Shown here: positions 23,941-36,480 of the stretch, piece after piece
Numbering within the stretch: position 1 is the stretch's first letter
Layout of the letters: the number at the start of each line of letters is the position of its first letter
Translations under genes and position numbers: made by a program
Assembly (NCBI GenBank): GCA_027574665.1
Contig: CM050657.1
Span: forward strand, 18,463,700 to 18,527,699
Direction: 5' to 3'
From: Rhynochetos jubatus
Taxonomy: Eukaryota; Chordata; Aves; Eurypygiformes; Rhynochetidae
DNA length: 64,000 nt
The notes under the pieces: model-generated
The model's input: the letters and a program-made list of their open reading frames with translations, nothing else
Told to the model about the DNA's origin: nothing
Databases searched by the model: none

Positions 23941-26900
23941 AAACCCACACTGTCCTGCTGAGCAGCAGTTTTCCTCCTCTGCCGAGCATTAATAATATAT
24001 TTTTATCTACTGTCAACATCACGCCTATATGATAAAATGTTTAATTCCTTAGAAAAATAAACTGCTCCTAGCTAGGATAACTTCTGTAGCATATCAGCAG
24101 AGGTAGGGTTTTGACAGCTGACTGGTCATAAACAATCAAAGGCTTCAACAAAAGAAAAAAAAAAAACCAAACACTTGTGTGGGCTACTGCTTCTGCCAAG
24201 AAATTTGATGGAAAGTGAGGAACAACAAGGAAAGAGGATAAAATATCACAGACTTGAAGCAGATGACAGTGGCCTGGAAGGAAGGAAAAACGAACAAAAC
24301 ATATCACTAGGCATAATTAACAGCTGTGTAAGAAATAGAGCAGATTTCAGAGGGAATCCTCCTTCTGTAGAGATTCAGGGGTGACAATAAAGCTTAAACA
24401 GTCACAAGTATTTGATTAGTGCATTACAGATAGAATTTAAAACTGGCAGGTTAATAATCAAGAACTCCCCAGGGTATCAGGCTCCCATTAATGCATCTCC
24501 TCCTTTACCTGGGCCAATCAACCTACATTCAAGACTTTCCCACCACCTGACAAAATGCATCTGCTGGCAAAAAAAACCCAGCTCTTCCTGGAAACCAATT
24601 AAGTATTTATGCCATTCTATTACTGATGTAAACACTTCTCCTACAGTTTTCTAGATATAGACCAACAGCGTCATTGCAAAACTTAATCATGCACCATTCC
24701 CTGAAAACTGCCTAAAAGTGTGTTTCAGAAACGGTTCACAGAAGGTAATAAAACATACTTAAGGTCACGTAAAACTTACAACCATTGTTCCAGCCATTGT
24801 AATACTGAAAAACAACTGTGTTCAGAAGTTGAACAACCTTTACTAACACTGCATATGCCCTTCCAGTACCTCATTAGCTGATAATACTGACTGCCTGTAA
24901 TGCACAATTCAAATGTCTTGCTTACCAATGTGTTTAGTATTCTGCAAATAAGTCTTCGTACCAATTAAATCCCTTCTTATTATGAAAATGCTTCCATAGT
25001 GTTGTAATAACACAGGATAACACAGTCAATGCTACTAATCATGAGGCTATTCTTTGAATAATTGCAGGATTTATGAGTAATCATTGCTAAGGATACGCTA
25101 CTATTCAGCGCAGAGTACACAAAATCTAATAATACCTTTCAAATAAATCTGATTAATGTTACAGTATCCTTTAAGTGAGGCATGTACATTAAAAGAAGTC
25201 ATCCTAAACCACTGAGAAGTATTTTACCATGCGGTAATTTACTGTAGCCATGTATGCAGACCACAAGAATCTATTTTTCCTCACAATATCTGAAAACATT
25301 GCTAAATATCAGGTTTGATCCAAGATCATTCCTTCTATTTCCCCTACACCAGGAAAATTAGGAAAGACTCACAGGAAAATTTGGGGCAAGCTCAGGAATG
25401 ACCCCAGATTCCCTATCACGTAGGCCAGCAAGTCAAGAACTTGCAGTATCTCCACTAAAATGTTTAATAGTACTGGCTTATACTTCTGTTCAATTCTAAA
25501 ATTTTCTGCTGACATCACATACAGTAGAAGAAAACCTTTATTCACCATCAGAATAATAAAATGCATTACTTATAAACTAACACTTCAACTCATCTCATTG
25601 CTTAAGCAAAGTAAGTTACCTAAAAGAAGAAAACTATAGGGCTGCAGAGCAAGGAACTCCTACTATTAAAAATATTAACACTAAGATTTAGAGCTAGTAG
25701 GAACTTTAAGAAAATTAAGAAAACATTACATAACTAAACATGATCATTTACAAAGTGCAGGACGGAAATTAAAAAAAATACTAAAAATCTTCAACATAAT
25801 ATCAGAATGGCAACATTTCAGAGAATTATTTAATTAGTAACTTACATATATGAAGACATTTAAAATTAATTTCACACACAACAAGCCAAACCCACAGAAG
25901 TCAGAGTGGCAAGGGAAAAGCACACCACCAGATTAGAACATTTCTTCCACGGCAAACTACTGCCCAAACTCCTTCACCTGTGCCTAATGCAACACCTGAA
26001 TTTAAAGTGCCCCACCAACCTCAAACCCCTACAACCTTCTACCATTCCATCCTGGAAACAGCTGAGCCCAAGCCGATCCATGCATCAACCACCTCCTCTC
26101 TTCCCAAGTGGGCATTGCCAGGAGGACTGGTAACACTGGCCACAACGTGATAGGAATTAAGCTTCAGGAGGGCAGAGGGCATCAGCATTCGCCAGGCTAC
26201 ACGGCGGAAAAACAACAGACCAAGTACTGAAATCAGTGCCTTGAAGAATCCCCACTTCTAGCAGATTAACTGCCTGTGGGACTTTCTGACACAGCCCACC
26301 TCTGGAGCATTATCTCAAGGATACCTGCAAGGGTTACCCTTGCATTTTCATCATCTTAGAAAGCTCCAGGTGTCCTGTATGGCTCTCAGAATACAACGTC
26401 CATACCATCTTGCAAAAAATACTTTTTACATGACATCTATAGTGTTCATTTAGAAATCAAGAGGAAAATATGAGGAAGTCTGCTAAACAGTAAAACATCA
26501 TTTAGCCAAAAAATAGACACAGACAACTTCTTTAGAAACACTTCTCTGTAAAAATTATTCTCCAAGCTATCAATATTGTTACATCCAAAATATAATTAAA
26601 ACATACAGAGAGAAAAAATGAAAGGTATCAACAACCTGCTATGAACAAATCTGTTTATTTTCACTTCAAAAGAAACTGGTTACTCAGGCAAACTACTCTA
26701 TTAAGCATATTCCTCACAAAAGAGAAGATTAAATATTACACAGAGATTAATAGTAAGTAAACTGTTGCTTCTGGTCTCCTGCCCAGCAAATGCTTTTCTA
26801 AAGGAACAAAAGTATTACTATGCTAACCCTCAGTGCACAACACTGGACTCCACCTCTTCCTTTCTTACAAAGCAAATTACCCACGCACCGAGAAAGAAAC

Positions 26901-28680
26901 ATTTACTGATTTTATTCTGTCTCAATCAGATGAGCAAAGCTGACCCAAAAGACAGTAGTATCACCAAGTCAAGCCAGGCAACTCCACATTAACAACAGCA
27001 TTCAGCAGCATCCTACATACATCTACTACAGAAAAGAAAAAGGAATCTTTGCACACAGATACAGCACTAGGCGATTAAAAAAGATAAGAACAGATGTGAA
27101 AAGCTCTTCATAAAGATAGCTATTCTCAACAAGTCTGTAACTGTAATGGAAACAAATTCAAATTCTTAATGTACCCAAATCACATCACTAAATACATTTT
27201 ACATGAATTTACACTGTGCCTTCAGGGGCAGCAGGTTACTTGTAAAGAATGACAAAGAAATTTCTACCCAGGACAAGGTCCTCAAGTCATATATTAAATA
27301 TCAAATTACAGATCTACCTTCGTTCAAACTGGGGTCTAAGAACAGGAAAAAATAATATCAAATATTTATTTTCCCAGACAGTTGAAGGTTTGTTGTCTGA
27401 CTTTGATCAGAAGCTTTCCTAAAATTTTCCTCACCTATACAAGTGCCACGCACCCTACAAGCAATTTGTGGCAATCTACCAGTTCATTACAGCATTCTTC
27501 CAAAATTATACAACCTAAATTTTTTTTTTCCAAACATGTAAAATGGCTAAAAACATTTTTATCTAAATTTTACAAGTACTTGGCATACAGAGAAAGAATT
27601 TGTTATAGCAAAGCAAACATCTGAAAATGTTCTATTCAAACCCATTTCATTATACTCCTGTAGCCATAGAATCACTTCAGGTTTTCTTTCTTCTCCTTTG
27701 TTTTATTACCTAGATTCTTTAATATGTGAAGGAAGCAATAACAATTTCATTAAACTAAACTACAGAAAAGAAAGGCAGAAGCACCAAATTCACACGGTTA
27801 GAAGGCTCAGATTAATAGCTTATGACAGCCAATCTAATCTTTTAGAAGTAAAGCAAATAAACACTCTGTGTCTGAACTTTTTACCTATGTTTCATTAATC
27901 AACTTGCTTGCATATATGTAAAGTGTACTGACAGCGTGTGCCACGTCACCAGGCAGGTGAATATGGAGCAGCTCTACCTTTGCATCCACAGAAAGAGTTC
28001 CCCAGTGCTTGAAAGTGATGGCTTTCAATGGGAAAAAAAAAAACCAACAACTCAGTAGCCATTTTTACCAAGCACACACCACCTGGCATTATCGCCAGCT
28101 CCTCTGCCTCTCCACACCTTTACCTTCCCATCCTGAACTTCAGAGATAAACTACTTTTCTCTGCCTTCCAAGCTGTCACTCTGAAAGCCACCCATGGGCA
28201 AAATCACAGCTACAGCAGGAAGTTGTTAAATAAATTGTGTGTCTTAACCCATCATTTGAATCAATGTATATAAAACACATGCAACAAATAAGACAATGGC
28301 CCACATTAATAACTTCATCCTGAGTTGCACTTACTTGTCTGACATTTAATTATTTTTTTTTTTCAGCACCTGGCAGTAATCATTATTATTACATGTAATT
28401 TGTATATTTATTACAGTATCATCCAGAAACACGAGGTGCAGGAGTAGTATGCCAAATACAACCTCTTGAAAAACTTCAACATTAATTTAACCACTCAGAT
28501 TTTTTTTTTTTAGATTCCACCTAGACCTTTAGTAGTCACCCACATGCAATTCACTTCGACTAACAGCTTCATGTAAGATCGACTTATTTTATGCAGATAA
28601 AATACCCAAGCACAAAAACTAAGAGTCTGAGAACACAGAAAATTCTCTTCTGGGTTTTGATTGATTTTGTTTTAATCAAT
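23941..28680. other. Non-coding AT-rich unique DNA
   Basis: No gene is seen. The + strand is strongly A- and C-rich through about 25600-28300. In the two lines 26521-26640 I counted 53 A, 33 T, 22 C and 12 G. Short A runs lie near 24158 and 28030. Nothing in the frames of 81 codons or fewer resembles a domain. Confidence 0.55.
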
Positions 28681-28854
28681 GTAGTTGATAATAATTAAGC
28701 CTCAAAACCTGCATGCCTAAACGACATACTGCAATTTATTTTGATTACAGCATTCGCTTTGTCATTTGTAGCTCTCCATTTAATAGGCAAACACAAAATC
28801 ACATCTCCTTGATAAGAACTTGAGCCCAGCTTGACATCCAAAGAGGATTCTCTA
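28681..28854. promoter_or_regulatory. Candidate conserved noncoding sequence, left part
   Basis: AT-rich sequence with homeodomain-like cores (ATTAAG, GATTACA, ATTTAATAG) and no repeat signature. It has the look of vertebrate conserved noncoding DNA. It is cut off abruptly at about 28855 by a GC-rich segment, beyond which similar sequence resumes at about 29140. Conservation must be tested by alignment. Confidence 0.25.
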
Positions 28855-29100
28855 ACCCCCCGAAGGAAGGGGCGTCCCTCCTGTACCATCTGACCAGGAC
28901 AGCAGGGGGAGGGGTCCCTGCTCCCACCACCCAACAGGTAACCATCGCTGTTTGGGTGAAGGTGACAGTGAACACTTCCCTGAGGGGGATGTTGAACATC
29001 TTTTACAGTCGGGCCCATAAACCTGCACCAATGGATTTGTGTCGTCATTCCCCAGTTCCAGCAGGTTGGCACAACCCACACCCAGACCACCCCAAGGCTG
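28855..29100. other. Unidentified GC-rich insert-like segment
   Basis: A sharply GC-rich stretch of about 240 bp sits between two AT-rich stretches. Overlapping frames on the minus strand are open (140, 75 and 66 codons), so the lack of stops reflects base composition rather than coding. It contains G-tracts (AGGGGGAGGGG near 28906) but not four close enough for a canonical quadruplex. It does not match CR1. It may be a fragment of an unfamiliar repeat, perhaps an LTR piece, a processed pseudogene remnant or a diverged exon. I cannot tell which. Confidence 0.4.
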
Positions 29101-29800
29101 TCATGGACGAAAGACAATTCCCACTCTCACTTTTTCCTGAATACCTCTGGTATTAGCTGTTTGTGCTCCTGCTTAATGAGTGATAGCTAACTGCCCTGTG
29201 TGAAACTGCATCATGGAAGGAACCTGTTATTGATGGCACAATACATTATAATGGAATTTTATAGAGATCTTATGGATTTCTTCCCCCTTCACCTACCAGC
29301 ATTATTTCAGAGAGAGGTTTAAGCAAGAGTCAACCTGGCTTTTGTTTTAATCTCTCAACTATGACAATATAATTAAGCTGTGAATGATATATCAAAGTGC
29401 CATACACAAAGACGAATTGACAGGAGTAATTTTTACTACTCAAAAGCCTCCAGTTTCATATATCATAATATCCTGTAAAGCAAGCCCGCTGACATCTGCT
29501 TGACTGCAAAAGCAATAGCTCGGTATAAGCCTCAATTCATCCTTCAAACAGGCATATGTGCTCCATGCTTATTACCAGCACCATGTGCATTACTACAGCT
29601 GAAACTTACATCATTCATTATTTTGTTTCTTTATTAACTGCTTACCACAGATCACAGGGCAGAATTAGCCATACTCGGGCATGAGAGTGTTTCACAGGAG
29701 TGCTCTGCTTAAATTATTATAAACCTTTTATCATCTTGACAGATATTTGGCTTCTTTTGAAGCTGTGGAAAAACAGAATTTTGCATGTTTTGGTTAGGCT
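29101..29800. promoter_or_regulatory. Candidate conserved noncoding sequence, right part
   Basis: A long repeat-free, exon-free AT-rich stretch with many developmental-factor-like cores (TAATGAG, CTTATTA, ATTAACTG, ATTATTATAAA) and even composition. It looks like the continuation of the block to the left of the GC-rich segment. The call rests on texture and motif content, not on any measured conservation. Confidence 0.25.
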
Positions 29801-32800
29801 CCAAATAGATCTCCTGTTTTGGTTTGGGGGTTTTTTTGTTGTTGTTTTGTTTTTTTTTTTTTTAAGAAAATAAAAGGGAAGTGAGGATTTGTATTGAAGC
29901 TGTCACTGTGTCTCACTGCACTTCTAGTTGGGAAGCTTTTCAGGGCTGCAGCAGATCCCAGTTCTATACCTACACAAATGAGAACCTAATTTACAGCTAG
30001 GATCCTAAGGCACTACAGTAATGCAATTATTATTATCATCCCAATCAATCTGAGTATGTGCTTCTAATGAGTTCATGTCTTGAGGCATTTAATGTTCAGA
30101 CTGATTTTTTTAGGGTTTTTGTTGTTGTTAAATAACCATTCTTTGCAGCAAGTAAATTGAAAGCTTTATCAAACTAAAATTAGTATTTAGAGAGCAACTA
30201 TGAAAAATCTTGATTGCAGCAAAAAATTACCAAGAGCAGATTAACCTAGCTCATTTGGGGGGTGAACTGTATTTGCTGGGTTAAGAGATATGGCTTGGCC
30301 AAGAGGCAACTTGTTTATACCTTTGGATTCTTCTGTAGAAGAATAAAACAATTTCTTTGAAATAAATAAATTATACAGAAGAGACTAAATACTCTCCCAT
30401 ACAGACCATGTGTAGAAGGAATGCATGCTATTTAAATGGCTGTTTTGGCAAAACAGAAATTCGGGAAGTTTGTTTTGTGCACACTCCTGGGTGATTCATT
30501 ACAATAAATCTCCACGCTTTCCTCAAAGAACACCAGGGACAATTCTATTTTGGCCATGAGATGCCAGAGAATTCCCAACTTTAAAAAATAACCCGCTAAT
30601 TTGCTCTTGTCTGATGAAATACTCTGCTATAGAAGTCCCAATTGTGAATAATTACTATTCGATCATATGAATCAGTCTTGTGCGTATGGCTGGTTTTACA
30701 GCGATAGACTCATTTTCAGCTGTATGTTTGCAACTATTTGTACTAGAAAGCCACCATTTACAAGACAAGCATAGACGAAATGTGAAGGTGAAAACTTTTT
30801 CATTATCTTAGAAGACAGCCTATTACTGTATCACTTTTTCAGATATCCATCCATCCACACCTAATGAGTCCTATGATTTAGTCAGAACACATTCATAAAG
30901 ATGATTCATAGTTGTTATGCAGTCACTTGATGTTAATGGCAAAGCTGATGTCTTAAATCACAGCTGTTTCCCTACGATAGCCAAGGGGCAAAGCAACACT
31001 TTGGAAAACAGAGGAATTAATTTATTAGGGCAACTTTAGGAAAGCAACGTTTATAAGAAAAATGTGAAGCAAAACATCAGGGTCAAAAGTGCTATAACCA
31101 AATCAACAGTATTAGATGCCATATAGTAATCGGCATAACTCAGACGTTGGTAGTTATTGGTCCTCTTTCTGCACATGTTAATGTTGCCAAAAATTTACTA
31201 TACCTAGGTTAAAAACTTTTATATTCAATTTTATGTATAATCTCTTCTCGGTGTTCTACAGAGATGCATAGTAACCTGTACATACCTAGTAACAAGAGGC
31301 AAGTAAAGTGTCATTCTTTCCTATACTAATAAGCATTTAACCACAACAGAAGACAGTAAATTTTAACCAAAAAGTCTTACATTTAGCAGTTAAAGAGATT
31401 TGCTGATTTGTAATTACATTGACTAAGGGTCAGATAATGCAACGTGTTAAGAGTACTCAGCCAGTAACAAACACCAAATAACCTACTGTCTTCAAGAAAT
31501 TTACTTCCATCCTTCAATTTTAGGTTGTTAATAACTCAACTGTCTCTACAGGAAGAAATTGTCTCTACATACACCCCTACTCAGATACAATTTGATCCCA
31601 AAACACTCCATTTATGTAGATTGCAGGCTCTGGAGCTTTAAAGAATATTGTGGCTTTTCAAGCAGGAAAGAAGGAGCATGTGAGTAAATTTGACATTACA
31701 CAAAGATAACAATTGGGCACCAGATACCCATCAGCTCTTGGAAGTCTCTTAGTAGAGTCACAGATAAAGAGCTGTTGCAGCATCCAACTCTGGTGAGAAA
31801 TGGGTGCATTTTTAACTAGAACCAACAATCCCTGACATTTCACTTGCTTTCAGCAGGACTCCATCAGCCTTACTCATTGCTATTAAAAACATCTAAATGA
31901 ATCCAGCAGGATTTCTGAGAAAGCAGTGAATGAGCGGTGATTTGCAAAGCAGTAGTCTGATTTCTGTCTCCATTCTTCCGGCCAGTAATTGTAACAATAG
32001 AAATACTCAACTCCAGTTCCCATTACCAACCATACGGTATTTTTAACAAGGAATGAAATGACTGCCAAAGTGGAAAAAAATAGGGAGTCGAGAACAAGAC
32101 GTGCATACACCCTTGCAAAGTAGAATAATTGCATAGATTAAGTAGGTCAATTACAGGTATAGATTTCTTTTAAGATGATCCAAAAAGGTATGAAAAGTTG
32201 CATGTAAAGGCACGCTCCAAAAGAATTCACAACTGCAAACTAGCTTGTCTTACTCGAATCAAGGAGGCAAAACTGAAACCACCTACCCTAAGGAGCTTCC
32301 ACTGGAAAGCCGGTCTTATTTCCCAACTTGCTCACTGGAAAGCTGCTGTGGAATAACCAGAGCAACTGAAGAGCACATGTCACACAACTACTTCCCTATG
32401 ATATTTTCATCATGTGATTTGTAACCAGGAACCTGGATTGGATAGGAAATTATCTTCTTTACAACTTCATCTAGTGTTTTGCATTAGAATAAACTGCTAC
32501 TCAAAATACATGACTATGGCCATTGCTGCCTTCCTTGCACCTTTTTTCCTAAAGTGAGCTCTGAAGCTTTCCATTAGTATTTACACTTGCAACATGACTT
32601 TTCCATGCAGAGATAATCCTGCATATCCAAAATAAAAAGGTGAGAGGAAGTCGAGAACCACCTTGCAAATAAAACAAGCCTCCCATCTGAGGTGGAAGGC
32701 AGGCTACTTGTAAAAGGGACATATCTCTGAGGAAGAAATTGCTGATGGTTCTTGGGGATCTGTGGATCAGTTTGGTTAGTGGGTTTTGGCGAAGGAAGTA

Positions 32801-35800
32801 GGAAAAAGACACGCACATGCACGCAGATTTCCTCCAGATGTTAAATGCGCATCCAGATCTTTAATTTACAGACATTTTGATTCTTCAGGTATCAGGCATC
32901 TTTCAATCTTGTGTAACTTATGTTATTTGTTTCCTATTTTTTAAAAATTATTTAGAGAGAGGAAAGCTAGAATTGGAATCCAGGAGGCTCAGGTCAGCCA
33001 TCAGGAGAACCTCACATTCCTGGAAGTGCTGAAGCATTAGGTTTATAATGAGAAACCGATGCTAATTCTAAAGAAATCTGAGGCTTTCCCTTCACCTACA
33101 CACAGGGCTCACAAAAAAGATGCTCCAGCGCACAAGTTCATTAAAGCCCCTGGAAAACGCTGTTCCCCCTGCACAAGAGAAGACACACTCACATACCTGA
33201 TGCCGGAACCCCAGGGAAAGGTCAGCACAAGTCCAGGTACTGGGACATATTTCTTTTTTCTACAAGTAAGCATTAATCTGCCAGGCAAACCCCAGAGTGG
33301 GAAAACCCAGACTCCCAAAGGTGACTGGCCTCAGGAAAGAGATGAAAAATTCAGAGCTGGGGAAAACCTCGTGCCTCTATGCTATGCTCCATCATACGCC
33401 ACCTCCTCTCTGCAGTAACTCCAGATAGAGACAGAAGCCACATCTTTAGCAGAGAGAAAATTCACTCCCTCCCACCTGTGAGAAGCAGCAAGGAGACATC
33501 GCTGTACAAGGCATTTCTTATTTAGACTTCTGCATGGCAACGCTCATAGATAAACTGTTGCACCACGCTGGGGTGGGAGTCTGCATACGCATGAAAGCTT
33601 GCGTGTGCAGGCAATCCTGGCTCAGCGCCTCCAAATGAAAGAAGAACATGATCTTACTGATAAGAATATGTATAAAATAATAAAGTACAACTTCCCATGG
33701 CTGCTAAGTTCTCTGCTCCCTTTTCCACCCAAATATGAAAACCTACAGATATTAAGGAACTGTAAACATGGCTGGAGATCATTGCCCACATTATTCTCCT
33801 AGGACACTTATCCAGGCAGAACTGCAGCACCATTGGTGCAGGAGGGAAAAAGGACAGAAACAAACCAAACCAAACCACTGAAGAACATGTTACTGTAAAT
33901 TAATGGAGTTTGGGGAAGATCCTGGAAAGTTCCTGTAGTTTCTTCCTCCTCTTTATAATGTCATGCTTCCAATTTACTTCATTTATATTAATAAACACTG
34001 GATTACACAACTATTAGTCTTGTTGAGAACTACGCTAAAGCTCTAAATCTGTCTCTAATTTTTATGATCAATGGTCCAAAAGAATCAGCTTCTCAAATTA
34101 ACAACTTAAAGCAACTGGTACACAATAAAGGATATTTTTCTTGGTAAACAGGGTCTTCAGTTCTTTTAGTTAGTGGAATCTTGAGCAGTCCATTCAGTAA
34201 TACTACATTCTAATTCACTGTAACTACCTATGTAGTTATGTAAGTTTACATTGATTATGCTGCCACTATGTATTTATTTCGGATGAATTATTTTTAAAGT
34301 GAACTAAAAGTTAGTCTCATGCTTATTTTAATAATGCAGAAATAGATCTTCAAGAGCTGAGTCCCTCAGCCTCACCATTTTTGTCATGGCTTCCACAGCG
34401 TACACTATATTACTACTTCTACTAGTCACCAATATGTATTTTTAAAAGGCAAGTTCTCCATTTAGTACCTGAGGTTTGTAAAGCAGACTCCTAATGCTCC
34501 CAAGATCTATTGACAAATAACAGCTAAATACTTAGAGGAATTCTAGTTCCTGCTTACTTCTGTGGTTGGTACTCCAATGTCTGTTATTTTACAGTGATTT
34601 TTGACGAGTATTAAAGCAAGCTTATCACACAACCAAAGGTAATTATATAGTTTACAAATGAGACAGACTACAAGGAGAGTCTTACGAAACCCACAAAGGA
34701 AGTATCAAATATTTTGAGTTCTAATGCCCTTAGATTTGGGTTTCTAGATTTGCAGTTTCACCCAACAAAGACTGAAGACAGCTGCAAGATCTGAACCAAA
34801 TCCAAGCCACAAACATGATTAGAGCCAAGTAGATGAAAGATCTTCCCTCGTCCTTACCATCCTCAAACTCTAAAAAAAGCTTCTCTCATCCCTTAGAGTG
34901 CAAGGCCTCTATAGTACGTACGCATCTACTACATTGATTTCCAAAGACCAAGACAGTATGCTCCCCAAGCCTCAAGACACAGTGATAGGGGTTAAGAGGA
35001 AAAGAATGCCCTTCAATAACATTCAAATGAATGGCAGTTTCCTTTGCGATCTAAGACACACTGAAAATTTACTGTCTACTCATCTAAACAAGGATTGATA
35101 GCTCTTGCTCAGTGTCTCTTCACCAGCAGTCTCTTTTCTCCAGCATCTCTCATCAGGAACACTTTTATTTTTTTCCCTTGAACTAAAAGCACGAACAGCC
35201 CTGCACAGAAAATTAAGCCCTGCAGAACATAATGAGAAACTTTGCCACAGCTCTAGGGAGCCTAAGGGATTGCTCATTAAGAATTAGAATTCAAACTATA
35301 TTGATATGGTCAATGCCACAGGGAAGAAGTCTCTGTCTCAAGACTGGCAAAAAGCACTGACATTTCTGTTTTGTCCTTCCTCCTAATGGCCTTTCCTAAA
35401 ACCACTTGACAATTATTTAACAGTGTGCTTCTATTGCAAATAACCGGCATTAATGACCATGGCTTTTATTTCTCTTGTTCTTTTCTTATGGCATTCTAAG
35501 GTGCAATCGAGTTACAGCATTTGGTCTTCTACTACAGGTCTCATTTCTATTGGGAGCTTTTTGTGGACTGTGATACATGGGGACATGTGCAGCACTTACT
35601 CAGCAGATCCTCCTGGACCAGTCACCTGCTGCATTCCTTCATACCACTGTCCCAAGGCATACGCCACCTATTTTGTGGTCACAGCAGGTCCTGTTTCTCT
35701 AGTTATAAATTAAATACAACAATCGTTGAATTCGGAGAAGCCTCTCTCGACACAAGATTGAGAAGAAAATTATAAAGGTCCTACTTTCAAATATGGATTG

Positions 35801-36480
35801 AAAAAACTAACAGAAACTACAGCACTGATAGAACTGCTAACAGTGGAAGCACTGGAGAACTTGCTTCCACTTGAAAATTCCTCTTATAAATTTCAAATTA
35901 CATACCCAGTTTAAACAAGTTTGTGTTCAGTACTTCTCTCATCATCCGAGTTAATAACATTCATTCTTTAGTACATGTGAATAACCAAGGCAGCAAAGAT
36001 TAAAAGGGAAAGTCGATAGCTGAAACAACTGGTTTGGCAGCTGCACCGAAGAAACAGGAGTGGTTCAACCACTACATTCTCACACATGAGTCTGGGAATG
36101 CCCTGCAGAGGACTGCTTAGGACACGCTACTGGCTGGTGTGTGGGAAACCTAAGAACAAGGCTGTTTCAACATGAGAGGTACATTTGAATGCTCTTCAAA
36201 GCAATTGTGAAAGCTATGCAAAACCCACTCGATTCTGTTTGGGAGGTGATTGGGAAATGGCAAATTACTCACAGCTGCGTGGTTTTGCTTCTGTTGTCAC
36301 TGCTTGAAATGCCAGAGCTTGTAACTAACCTGAAAAATCTCAAAAACACTTTTGATACTTGGAAAATTTACCAAATGCATCCCAGACACTATTGCACAGT
36401 GACCACCCCTCTGCAGGATGAAATGTCAAAAACCCCTTTTTTAAGTGAAAGAATTGCACTATCTTCTTAACTAGAAAATG
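29801..36480. other. Non-coding AT-rich unique DNA
   Basis: No gene is seen. A T/G-rich low-complexity tract lies at 29829-29863, ending in a 14-base T run. A 7-bp inverted repeat (TAACTAC / GTAGTTA) lies at 34221-34238. Frames up to 119 codons (33059-33418, +) have no recognisable domains. Confidence 0.55.

Noticed and set aside
28695-29117. 140-codon minus frame as an exon or pseudogene
   Set aside because: Three overlapping minus frames are all open here, so no frame is favoured. The segment is reported only as unidentified GC-rich DNA.
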